The position numbers were made by a program, and so were the translations under genes. From UBA1479 sp002706405 (lineage in GTDB: Bacteria > Pseudomonadota > Alphaproteobacteria > Rhodospirillales > Casp-alpha2): a stretch of DNA of 64,000 nucleotides. Where the stretch lies: the NCBI GenBank assembly GCA_963972255.1, contig CAXATO010000004.1:62001-126000 (forward strand), read 5' to 3'. Below are positions 8,015 through 15,870 of this stretch, in pieces (the first letter of the stretch is position 1; every line of letters starts with the position of its first letter). Below the pieces are notes generated by a model. It worked only from the letters and a program-made list of their open reading frames with translations, made no database searches and was not told the origin of the DNA.

Positions 8015-10816
8015 TCAAGCGGCCAATTCCTCAGTCAGTTGTAATATGTCTTCTACTTCAGCTGGGCTGAAAACCCCTCGTATCCCCTGCGGATGGATAA
8101 CTGTGAATGGAGACTTGATAAGGTCTTTTCTTTCGACCGTTTCCCGATCGATGATGAAGTTTTTGAGCAACCCTAGGAAATCCAGTTGTCGTGTCGTTAG
8201 GTTCGAATGATCTTTGATGAACCGGTCAAAAGCTTCACTGACTGTTTCAGGAAAGCTTTTTAAAGTTTCGATCCCTAGGATATGGCGGATGAATTGGATA
8301 AAATGAGCCTTCCGGTTTTTGTAGGCTTGGCGGAGAAGGTCTTCTGTAACGTGCGGGTGCTCAGCATGTAAGAGATCGGCGAGCGCTTTAGCCTCTTCTG
8401 GCGTCACTTCATGGCCGTCCCGAATTTTCTGGAGGATGTGATTTTCCTCCACCAGATTAGAAATCAGGGCCTCTGCCATCTCCCGATAACGGGAAGTGCT
8501 GACTGCTTCGTTTTCCGGCCCAAACTCGACAAACTCTTTTCGGTGAATTTCGTCTTTGAGGTCGAGGTGTACAGGCCCCAATTCTGCGCCGGGCTTTTCA
8601 CGAAATTTCATGAGTGGGCCGAGCTTTGCGGTCAGTGTGTCATACGCTTCTTCGTCAGCGACTGACCAGAAACTGTCCGTTTGGGATTGCCGAATTAAGG
8701 CTTCTTCAGCTTTGACAAAATGTATGCTGAGCGGGAGCATGCCAATCTGCTCAACTATTGCCGCCTTAACGGTTTCTGCAAGGGCGTCATCCTGAGTCAA
8801 TTTCGAAAGAGAGAACTCAAGGACATCCTTTTCAAAGCGCATCGCCTTAAAATCCACTTCGGAGACTGTGCGGAACAACGGCTTTATCTCTTGGCGCAAG
8901 AACTCAATTTTTTGATGGTTGAGGGCCGCCCAAAAATTTTCTTCATCAAGTGCGCTCAACGACGATGAAGCTTCTTTGACAAAGACTGACTCTTTTGGAA
9001 GTTCGGAAATCTGCTTGCGAAGCTTGGAAACTTCTCGCCCAACAATTTCAGCGCGACCTTTGTCGAGCGCTTTTTCAATTTTGTCCAGACGAAGACCGGT
9101 TAGCCGAACCGGAAGAGGGATCTGAGGTTTCTGCTCCTTCCCTTTTGGCTCGAGCTTGAAGTATTCGAAGTTGTCCCAGCAATCCAGGATTAGGAATACG
9201 TCTTTTTCGGTGCACCAGGGTTTTAACTTTTTTTCCTCGAGTAACCGGGTCCCACGACCAATCATCTGCCAGAAACGCGTATACGAATAGATCGGCTTGG
9301 CGAATACCAGATTGACTACTTCGCGCACGTCAACACCGGTATCAAGCATGCCGACACTGATTGCAATTCGAGGCATGTCGTTGTTGGTAAACTGGTCTAA
9401 CAGCCCACCTTTTCCGTAGACGCGAGGATCATCTGAGACGAGCACTTTCGCCAATTCACCACTGTGTTCAGGAAAGAGGCTGTCAAAAATTTCTTCGATC
9501 CGCCTCGCATGTTGGATGGAGGAGCAGAAGAAGATCGTCTTCCCCGGAAGAACGCCGTTCGGATCCTTGATACACTCCTCCATGAACTCCCGGACGATCA
9601 ACGCGTTTGTACCGCGATTGATTACTCGCTTTTCTAGTTCCATTCCCTCGAAATTGATTTCCTCGATCTCTTTCCCTTCGAGCATCAACCTCTTTTGGTC
9701 CTCAAGCGAGATCGTACGCTTGCTAATGCCCTCCATCTGAAAGCGGGTCTGAATTTTCATAACTTGAAAATTACAGAGGTAAGGCGGAACGTTGTTCACC
9801 GCCTCTTCATATGTGAAGGCGAAGGTCGGGATACCGTCGCCGCAATGAAAAAGTTGGAAGGTGTTGTGATCGATTATGTCTGTAGGCGTCGCCGTCAGAC
9901 CGAGGGTTGTGGCCTTGAAATAATCGAGAATTTCCCCGTAAGTGTTGTAGATCGACCTATGACTTTCATCGACTACGACGAAGTCAAAAAAATGTGGCGA
10001 AAGGTTTTGGTTTTCATCCCGTATTATGTTGAGCATAGACGGGTAGGTTGAAACATAAACCCGCCGGTCTTTTGCAATTAGCTTTTCACCAACATTGGGC
10101 CATCTCGGTTCGTTAGGCAAAAATTCTTTAAACGCATTAAGCGCCTGCTCGCGTAGCGCAATCCGGTCCACCAAAAACAAAACTCTCTCCGCATGGCTCG
10201 CCCGCATTAATACGTCTACCAAAGCGATACAGGTGCGCGTCTTCCCCGTTCCTGTAGCCATCACGAGAAGGAAGTTCCGCTTTTTCTGTTCCAAGCCTTC
10301 AAGTACGGAACGGATCGCCCTGATTTGGTAGTCCCTTCCGGCAATGTCCGGGTTGATAAGCTCATCCGTTAGTGGTTTTCGATTTTTTCGAATGTAAAGA
10401 AATCGCTCAAGATCGTCCCGCGTCGGAAAGCCAACTACCCTGCGAGGAGGATGATTTTCTAAATCCCAATAAAACGTCTCATACCCATTGGTATAGAAAC
10501 AGAAAGGAAGCTCGCCCCCCTTATCATTTTGGATGTTGTAGCAGTATTGCTTTGCCTGCTCCCTCCCTAGGGCGGCGTCCTTACTGGTTCTTTTCGCTTC
10601 GACGACAGCAAGCGGACGTCCATCTTTTCCAAGTAGGACATAATCGCTGAATTGGTGCCCCTCGTATGGCGTGCGCGGCTCTTCAACTCCCTCAGGCAGA
10701 GAGGTCAAGATATCGAACTCTTGAACAACTTGAGTGGGGTCATCGACATCCCACCCCGCTTTAGCAAGCAGAGAATCAATTAGTTCGGCACGCGTTTGAG
10801 CTTCAGTTTTGGACAC
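8015..10816 (-). CDS. hsdR: Type I restriction enzyme endonuclease/translocase subunit
   Basis: A 933-residue R subunit of the EcoEI-like type. The N-terminal nuclease has Asp58 and the VVEAKR motif (Glu73, Lys75) plus a QAKQY segment. The SF2 helicase motor has Walker A MATGTGKT at about 186-193, the DESH box at about 283-286, LTATPT just after, and an IGRGTR motif VI. The C-terminal part matches the HsdM/HsdS-interacting region of EcoEI R. It translocates and cuts unmethylated DNA. A GTG start at 10816 is preceded by GGGAGG. It lies 54 bases after the Mrr-like gene and 37 bases before hsdM. Confidence 0.95.
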   Translation of the reverse strand: MSKTEAQTRAELIDSLLAKAGWDVDDPTQVVQEFDILTSLPEGVEEPRTPYEGHQFSDYVLLGKDGRPLAVVEAKRTSKDAALGREQAKQYCYNIQNDKGGELPFCFYTNGYETFYWDLENHPPRRVVGFPTRDDLERFLYIRKNRKPLTDELINPDIAGRDYQIRAIRSVLEGLEQKKRNFLLVMATGTGKTRTCIALVDVLMRASHAERVLFLVDRIALREQALNAFKEFLPNEPRWPNVGEKLIAKDRRVYVSTYPSMLNIIRDENQNLSPHFFDFVVVDESHRSIYNTYGEILDYFKATTLGLTATPTDIIDHNTFQLFHCGDGIPTFAFTYEEAVNNVPPYLCNFQVMKIQTRFQMEGISKRTISLEDQKRLMLEGKEIEEINFEGMELEKRVINRGTNALIVREFMEECIKDPNGVLPGKTIFFCSSIQHARRIEEIFDSLFPEHSGELAKVLVSDDPRVYGKGGLLDQFTNNDMPRIAISVGMLDTGVDVREVVNLVFAKPIYSYTRFWQMIGRGTRLLEEKKLKPWCTEKDVFLILDCWDNFEYFKLEPKGKEQKPQIPLPVRLTGLRLDKIEKALDKGRAEIVGREVSKLRKQISELPKESVFVKEASSSLSALDEENFWAALNHQKIEFLRQEIKPLFRTVSEVDFKAMRFEKDVLEFSLSKLTQDDALAETVKAAIVEQIGMLPLSIHFVKAEEALIRQSQTDSFWSVADEEAYDTLTAKLGPLMKFREKPGAELGPVHLDLKDEIHRKEFVEFGPENEAVSTSRYREMAEALISNLVEENHILQKIRDGHEVTPEEAKALADLLHAEHPHVTEDLLRQAYKNRKAHFIQFIRHILGIETLKSFPETVSEAFDRFIKDHSNLTTRQLDFLGLLKNFIIDRETVERKDLIKSPFTVIHPQGIRGVFSPAEVEDILQLTEELAA

Positions 10817-10870
10817 CCCTCGCGCCTCCCGTCGCGGTACCTTAGGCCTCGATAATTATTGGCTTGCAGA

Positions 10871-11779
10871 CTATTCAAAAAATTCCTCGTCGATCTTTTT
10901 CAGATGCAACACATCCTCATCCCTGCATCCAATATTGTAACGAATCATAAGCCGAGCGAGTTCCGCGCCGTCAATCAGCACAATCCGCATTCCGAGGTCC
11001 CCGGCCGTTTTTTGGGCTTCGGGACTGAATGACGAGGTCGTGACAAAAATTCCCTTTTGCGCCCGCTTCAAATTTAGAGCGCCGAAGAAATCGCGGATCG
11101 CCCCAGGCCCAATATTATTCCCCTCTGCGTACCGCTTTGCTTGAACATAGATTTGATCCACGCCAAGAGGGTCTTGGTCGATCACCCCGTCAACACCATT
11201 GTCGCCACTCTGTCCAAGTGCCCGGCCGGCGTCTTCGGAGGAACCTCCGTACCCCATTGCGAGCAGCAACTCGACAATGAGGTTCTCAAAGAATGCTGGC
11301 GATGCGTCACGGAGACGGTCAAGAAGCTCCGCAGAAAGTGCCGCGTTGATCTTCTTGTGTGCCGCACGAAGAACTTCGTCAGGCGTAGCACTGTCATCTA
11401 AGTCCGATTGATTCCCGGCCCCACCATCGGCAGTATCGCGCGTCCGCGCCTGGAAATCTTGATACTCTTCGAACTGTTCCAGATAAGACTTATCAATGGC
11501 GACGGCTTGATCATCCAGGGCCTGACGGCCACGGTCTGTTATGATGAAGTGCCCTCGCTTGGTCGCCTTAACTAGACCAGCCTGTTTCAGGTAACTTTTT
11601 GCCCAATGAACTCGGTTGGCGAAACGAGTTTGCCTCCCACTAGGAAGAAGGAGATCCCGATCCTCTTGGGAGAGAGCAAGCTTATCGGCGACCTGCTCGA
11701 CCACATCGCCGATCTTGACTTCGCCACTGCTCGCGCATTCCAAGACAGGGCGCATCAATTCTTGAAAATTCGGTACCAC
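10871..11779 (-). CDS. mrr: Mrr-family restriction endonuclease
   Basis: A 302-residue protein with the two-part Mrr layout. A winged-helix Mrr_N domain lies at about 1-95 (FANRVHWAKSYLKQAGLV, then FIITDRGRQAL). After a linker comes a PD-(D/E)xK catalytic domain at about 160-285, with Asp197 in NGVDGVI and the QAKRY motif (Gln213, Lys215). Mrr enzymes cut methylated foreign DNA. The GTG start at 11779 follows a strong GGAGGGGG site. It is the first gene of the defence operon, upstream of hsdR. Being paired with a methylating type I system is notable, because Mrr must tolerate the HsdM mark. Confidence 0.88.
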   Translation of the reverse strand: MVPNFQELMRPVLECASSGEVKIGDVVEQVADKLALSQEDRDLLLPSGRQTRFANRVHWAKSYLKQAGLVKATKRGHFIITDRGRQALDDQAVAIDKSYLEQFEEYQDFQARTRDTADGGAGNQSDLDDSATPDEVLRAAHKKINAALSAELLDRLRDASPAFFENLIVELLLAMGYGGSSEDAGRALGQSGDNGVDGVIDQDPLGVDQIYVQAKRYAEGNNIGPGAIRDFFGALNLKRAQKGIFVTTSSFSPEAQKTAGDLGMRIVLIDGAELARLMIRYNIGCRDEDVLHLKKIDEEFFE

Positions 11780-11809
11780 CAGCCCCCTCCGAGCGACTAA
11801 TTGGAGAAC

Positions 11810-11837
11810 ATTTTAAGTAGAATAACCAGTCTGTCAC
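11810..11837 (-). promoter_or_regulatory. Possible sigma70 promoter of the defence operon
   Basis: On the minus strand gtgaca (11837-11832) and taaaat (11815-11810) are separated by 16 bases, close to the -35/-10 consensus. The predicted transcript would start near 11803, about 24 bases before the GTG of the Mrr-like gene, leaving room for its ribosome site. Pattern match only. Confidence 0.35.
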
Positions 11838-12459
11838 CCCACCACCTGGAGTAATATACACTTAAGTAAAAGCGTACATAGGGGGAAAGTCCTATTTCAA
11901 AAGTCACTTCCCGATCGCGCAGCTTGGGTCCCCCGAAAGGCGCAGATTAACTGGCGCGAACAAGCACTCACCCCCCTATCAATACCAGGGTACCCACCTG
12001 ACGTAGGGGCTGGAATTTCAAAGGCCCCGGTTTCCACGGGCTCTGACCCATTATCCAGTATTCGAAGTGCGCAGGAAGCACGGGATAACCGTCCGACCCG
12101 GCGGTGAGCCCTATATTCGACACGCTCCGTGCCCCGCCCCAGGGCCCGACACGCGATCGAGCTCGCCGCCCAGAATAGCCCACAGGGGGCCCGAAGATGG
12201 CCGTAGAGGCACGGTACGGATTTCCCGGCGCCCTGGGCCCAGCCGAATTTCCGCGCATGTGCGGCCATACAAGACTCAAACCAATGGTGAGGCGGCTTGC
12301 TGGCCCTGGTCCGAGCTGCGGCGGGTAGATGGGGTGCCGATGCCGCCACTCCGCGCCAGGTGGCGCCCAGCGAGGGGCATGACGAGATCGCCCGGTACCG
12401 GAGCTCATGTCCGCCGCCTGCACCCCTACGCAGCCCGTCAAGATCATGCCCGGCGGGCG

Positions 12460-12561
12460 GTCACGTCACGACTGGGAGGACGGCGACCACATGATCGAGG
12501 GAGGGGCGATAGCACCCCTCCCCCTATACCGAACCATATCTACTTAGATATGTGACGTGAC
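12460..12561. repeat. Inverted-repeat cluster, possible replication origin of the island
   Basis: A 10-base inverted repeat, gtcacgtcac at 12460-12469 and gtgacgtgac at 12552-12561, encloses other dyads. One of these is atatcta-ct-tagatat at 12536-12551. It lies just downstream of the primase-polymerase gene. Primase-encoding mobile elements often have their origin beside the primase; that link is inferred here. Confidence 0.35.
12499..12522 (-). terminator. GC-rich hairpin downstream of the primase gene
   Basis: An 8-base perfect stem gggagggg/cccctccc with an 8-base loop, about 60 bases beyond the primase stop on its strand. A second stem, tgggcaa/ttgccca at 12571-12592, overlaps the stop codon. 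No clear U-run follows, so termination could be weak, or the hairpins could belong to an origin. Confidence 0.4.
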
Positions 12562-12579
12562 GGGGCCAAATGGGCAAGG

Positions 12580-14961
12580 TCAATATTGCCCACGGGGCAT
12601 TGGCTCGATACCGTCCAAGACTGACGCCGGGATGAATACTCCTCGATGTCGCGGTCCATTGAACCGCTCAGGCTCTCGGCGTACAGCACCTTCGATCCGG
12701 AGCAATGATGCGCTCCAACCGTTTCCTTCCCACCGCGTTTTAGCGAATATTGCCTCTAGGCCGGGGTGCTTGTTTGCCACCACGAAACCGTCGCCAACCC
12801 ATTTGATACCGTGGTTACGGAGAGCATCAACTGCAGGCAAGGCGTTATGCCCTGACCCCTGCTGAGCCGCCGTGGCCAAGATGGTTCCAAAACTGTCCCC
12901 CTCGTTCATCGCCGCAAGCAGGAGATTAAGGCAGTCTTCCGCGTCATCGTCTTTATGGGGTTCAGCGTGAGACTCGATAAGATCGAAATACTTTTCGCAC
13001 CAGGCGGCAGCATCAAGTGGGTTCGGCGTCCGACCTTCAAGCGCCAAAAATGCCCCCGCCAGGAGCGTTGCAATATTTTTGTTGTGCCGACTGTCCCCCG
13101 GCGGCATTTCGCCAATGAAGGTGGAAACGGCCTTGGGAACCTGAGGCGCAAATGAAATCGCCCCCTTAATCCAACCTGGAGCATATTGCTCGAATTCCTG
13201 CATCGCCTGGTTAAAAGCTCGAGCGACCTCGGGGTTGTCGTCGTGTCGGTCCAAATGAAGTTGGATTATTCGTGTCGCGTCGGCCGCCCCGACGATCGTA
13301 GGGTTGATCGCAGCGAACAGGAAAGCCGACCGAATGCTAAACTGGAGAGCCCTGCCTTCCGGCGTGCCCCGTGCCACGTACCCTTCAGCTGACGACGCAC
13401 TCCGCGCAAGTTTGAGAACGCTGAGCAACCGCGACGTTTTCCCGTCGCTTTCAAATTCATCGAGAATTATCGGAAGGCTGTCAGGGCCGACGGTTTGGCG
13501 GATCCCCGCCTCAGTGCTCTGGCCATCTAGACTCACCGCCAGCGGAGACAAGAGTTTCGTAATACCGTTTACAAGCGTCGTCTTACCGGTATTGCGCGCG
13601 CCGACGATGAATATGTGTGGCCGCCAATCGAGCACCCCGCAAATAGGCGCAAGGAACATCCACCCCAATAGGAGGAGCGGGTCGCCTGGATTCCGCCAGT
13701 TAGGCAAGGACAGGGCGTCTAAGATGCCGCTGGTATTTATGCCGGATACAGTGCCATCAAGCTCAACCGGATCAAACGACACATAAACATTTTTGGCGTC
13801 CTCGGGCACATCTCCCGTCAAATTGACAATAATCCGATCGCCTTCACGCCACACGCCCCTGCCCCGAACGCGGGCCATGTTGAACGGCCCTGCTCTGCGG
13901 CAGGCCTTCATGAGACTGTTACCCGCAATTAAGGAGGTGAAGCCGCCGGTCGGATTTCCATTCTTGTCAAACTTCGGATATCGCTCCGCCCAGAACTCCT
14001 GTTCCTCCAAGCCCAAAAGGCCCGCCGGTGTTGTTAGTTGTTGAGGAGATAGTTGAATCACTTGCCTCCGCGTCGGCAGATAGAAGATGTAAGTATGTTG
14101 CTCGGTGTAACCAAGGGGCCGAGGCCCGGCATCACCGGGGTCATAGTCGCTGCTATCGGATGGATTATCCCATCCCTTTTCCCGAGCATCTGCGACCATG
14201 CCAGGCAGCTCTTTAAGGGAGTCGCCGTCATATCCAGCCGGGAACAGCGATGAGATCGCGGCGACAATTTCCTCATCGTCACCATGGCGAACGCATTGAC
14301 CGCTCAGCTGTAGAACTGGCCAATGGGTCGTGTCACCTTCAAGAATCGCTGCCGTGTGCTCAGACTCGATGATTGTTTTCATCAAGTTGAAGTTTCGAAG
14401 GCTGAACTCTGGAAGGTCATCTCGGTCCACATCGAGAAGAGATCGACCGACCCAGGTATAAGGCTGCTTCGTTTCAGGGTGGATCGAAGGTGGCACGACC
14501 GTCTGACTTTTGTTCGAAAGGAAGTCAACAACGTGGCCTAAGGTGGGCGATGTAAGCCTTGACGTCTTGAGCTCCGCATGTGCACGCACAAATGCACTTG
14601 CACCCTTTTTCCCTTTCTTGACGACTAGGTCATCGCCGAGGATCGCGGTTAACATTCCGACAAATCTCTCGTCGTCGATGTCGATAACCGCCAAGCGGTG
14701 TGCGTCATCTATCAGACCTCCGAGCACCAATCCTATGTTCGCGCCGCTGAAATTTCGGATCCAAGATCGAAGTGTCGAATCAGAAGGCCGACTGTTGCTT
14801 GCGGAATAGCTTTGCCATTGGGTTACGAGAGGCTGTTTACCGTTCAAGGGAATTGGGGCATATCCATTTTCTTGGAACTCTCGGGCCGTGTCTCCGAAAG
14901 GCTTGCCCTTGGCGGAAGAGGACCTACCCAACCCAGATTCATCATGAGGGCGCTTCGTCAT
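12580..14961 (-). CDS. Bifunctional primase-polymerase/helicase of the mobile island
   Basis: A 793-residue replication protein. The N-terminal Prim-Pol domain (about 20-180) carries the catalytic VIDID pair (Asp94, Asp96) and the histidine of VVPPSIH (about 161). A helicase-type ATPase follows, with Walker A GARNTGKT at about 454-461 and Walker B IILDEFE around 501. Such proteins prime and unwind the DNA of phage satellites, plasmids and integrative elements. The start at 14961 has AGGAGG seven bases upstream and follows the excisionase-like gene by one base; the frame extends 28 codons further but without a ribosome site. The two genes form one operon. No capsid or conjugation genes are in view. 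Confidence 0.85.
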   Translation of the reverse strand: MTKRPHDESGLGRSSSAKGKPFGDTAREFQENGYAPIPLNGKQPLVTQWQSYSASNSRPSDSTLRSWIRNFSGANIGLVLGGLIDDAHRLAVIDIDDERFVGMLTAILGDDLVVKKGKKGASAFVRAHAELKTSRLTSPTLGHVVDFLSNKSQTVVPPSIHPETKQPYTWVGRSLLDVDRDDLPEFSLRNFNLMKTIIESEHTAAILEGDTTHWPVLQLSGQCVRHGDDEEIVAAISSLFPAGYDGDSLKELPGMVADAREKGWDNPSDSSDYDPGDAGPRPLGYTEQHTYIFYLPTRRQVIQLSPQQLTTPAGLLGLEEQEFWAERYPKFDKNGNPTGGFTSLIAGNSLMKACRRAGPFNMARVRGRGVWREGDRIIVNLTGDVPEDAKNVYVSFDPVELDGTVSGINTSGILDALSLPNWRNPGDPLLLLGWMFLAPICGVLDWRPHIFIVGARNTGKTTLVNGITKLLSPLAVSLDGQSTEAGIRQTVGPDSLPIILDEFESDGKTSRLLSVLKLARSASSAEGYVARGTPEGRALQFSIRSAFLFAAINPTIVGAADATRIIQLHLDRHDDNPEVARAFNQAMQEFEQYAPGWIKGAISFAPQVPKAVSTFIGEMPPGDSRHNKNIATLLAGAFLALEGRTPNPLDAAAWCEKYFDLIESHAEPHKDDDAEDCLNLLLAAMNEGDSFGTILATAAQQGSGHNALPAVDALRNHGIKWVGDGFVVANKHPGLEAIFAKTRWEGNGWSASLLRIEGAVRREPERFNGPRHRGVFIPASVLDGIEPMPRGQY

Positions 14962-14962
14962 C

Positions 14963-15220
14963 TCATGCCTCCTCGCTCTGGGTATTGCCGGGATACTCAT
15001 AGGTGCCGCGATAGCTGCGCTCCTCCATATGCTCATCGAGATCACGGATATCGTAGCGAACGGCCCTACCGAATTTCTTGTACGGGGGGCCGTTCAATTC
15101 CGGTCGGCATCGAGAGGTTTTGAGAGTGCTTGGCGCGATGCCAAGGTATCGAGCGGCTTGCTCAGTCGTCAGGAATCGCTGTTCGACTTCGCCTTCACTT
15201 TTAGTTTCGGGATTCAACAT
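14963..15220 (-). CDS. AlpA/excisionase-type helix-turn-helix protein
   Basis: An 85-residue protein with a winged MerR-like helix-turn-helix of the AlpA/Xis kind (FLTTEQAARYLGIAPSTLKT, then YKKFGRAVRYDIRDLDEHM). Members bind DNA at attachment sites to promote excision, or activate the integrase promoter. GAGGAG lies eight bases upstream of the ATG. It is the first gene of a two-gene operon with the primase, one base apart. Its place at the tRNA-proximal end of the island fits a role in excision. Confidence 0.85.
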   Translation of the reverse strand: MLNPETKSEGEVEQRFLTTEQAARYLGIAPSTLKTSRCRPELNGPPYKKFGRAVRYDIRDLDEHMEERSYRGTYEYPGNTQSEEA

Positions 15221-15552
15221 GGGTCCAACTCCTCATGTGTCTACGGAGTCGAACCAAGCAGGCGCACGACTCCCGTGTTTACAGGAGCCGGTAGGACCAT
15301 TGCTCTCTTTGCTGCTAATCCCGGACTCACATGCCGCGCTGCGGTTCTGAGTAAACCGCGTCGGATCCTCTCTATGCGACACTGCCAAAGCACCGACAGA
15401 GACGAAGTTACGCTCAGCCCTTTATGAAATCAAGAAGGCACACCAGAGTTGGTAGCTGGAGGGTGATTAAAAACACAACATCGTGTTTCGCCGCACTTCC
15501 GGCGCACTTCAGCCTGATTTGGGGGGGGCGGGCACCAATGGCCCAAAAAGCC
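15221..15552. other. Non-coding tRNA-proximal end of the island
   Basis: About 330 bases with no supportable gene. It should hold the promoter of the excisionase/primase operon. A 7-base inverted repeat ggagtcg/cgactcc at 15245-15251 and 15267-15273 lies close upstream of the excisionase-like gene and is a candidate binding site. The attachment core is expected at or near the tRNA 3' end, but a second copy is not visible in the window. Confidence 0.5.
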
Positions 15553-15577
15553 AAAACCCCCGGCGGCCGGGGGTTTA
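15553..15577 (-). terminator. Terminator of tRNA-Val
   Basis: A 10-base perfect stem aaacccccgg/ccgggggttt with a three-base loop directly after the tRNA 3' end on the minus strand. It is followed by TTTT and then a further TTTTT run, as in a rho-independent terminator. Confidence 0.8.
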
Positions 15578-15580
15578 GAA

Positions 15581-15655
15581 TGGTGGGCGCGACAGGGATT
15601 GAACCTGTGACCCCTGCCGTGTGAAGGCAGTGCTCTCCCGCTGAGCTACGCGCCC
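15581..15655 (-). tRNA. tRNA-Val (anticodon CAC)
   Basis: A 75-base cloverleaf with acceptor stem GGGCGCG/CGCGCCC, D-arm TAGCTC…GAGC, anticodon stem CTGCC/GGCAG with loop TTCACAC, and T-loop TTCAATC. CCA is encoded. The anticodon CAC reads GUG (Val). The gene is complete. The island lies against its 3' end, so it is the probable integration site, with the 3' end restored by the insert. Confidence 0.95.
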
Positions 15656-15870
15656 TTGCTGCATCGCCGGGACATTCCCCGGCGGCAAGGCGGGATCATA
15701 TAAGGGGCGCCCCCCAAGCCTGTCAAGCCGGGCCTGCCACCTTCCGGAATGCGCCAGATCAAAGCGCGGCGCGGCCCACGCGGCCAACATGGACGCAGAA
15801 CAGCCGCTGTGGCAGTCTCTGCCCCGCCGCACGCACCCCGATTTCCGACCGCCGATCCAGGAGAGGCCGC

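Larger units (their letters stand above)
11838..12579. other. Gene-free stretch with unknown content, between primase and defence operon
   Basis: About 740 bases with no convincing protein. Open frames exist on both strands, but their translations are low in normal hydrophobic cores, lack known motifs and have no good start signals. The base composition is richer in G and C than the flanking defence genes. Several GGGCCC blocks occur (12142, 12187, 12235). The right end carries clear dyads, listed separately. RNase P RNA, tmRNA and group II intron hallmarks were looked for by eye and not found. It may be an origin, a structured RNA or a decayed gene. Confidence 0.4.

Noticed and set aside
11897..12555. 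Three overlapping open frames of 150-162 codons in the gene-free stretch
   Set aside because: They overlap on both strands, lack ribosome sites and hydrophobic cores, and match nothing I know. One, starting MILTGC, looks like a lipoprotein start, but the rest does not support it.
11838..12579. RNase P RNA, tmRNA or group II intron in the gene-free stretch
   Set aside because: The conserved RNase P core, the tmRNA tRNA-like end and an intron domain V were not found by eye on either strand.
1..15655. CRISPR array, retron or diversity-generating element
   Set aside because: No regularly spaced repeats and no reverse transcriptase gene are present, although the HNH-ATPase pair resembles some retron effectors.
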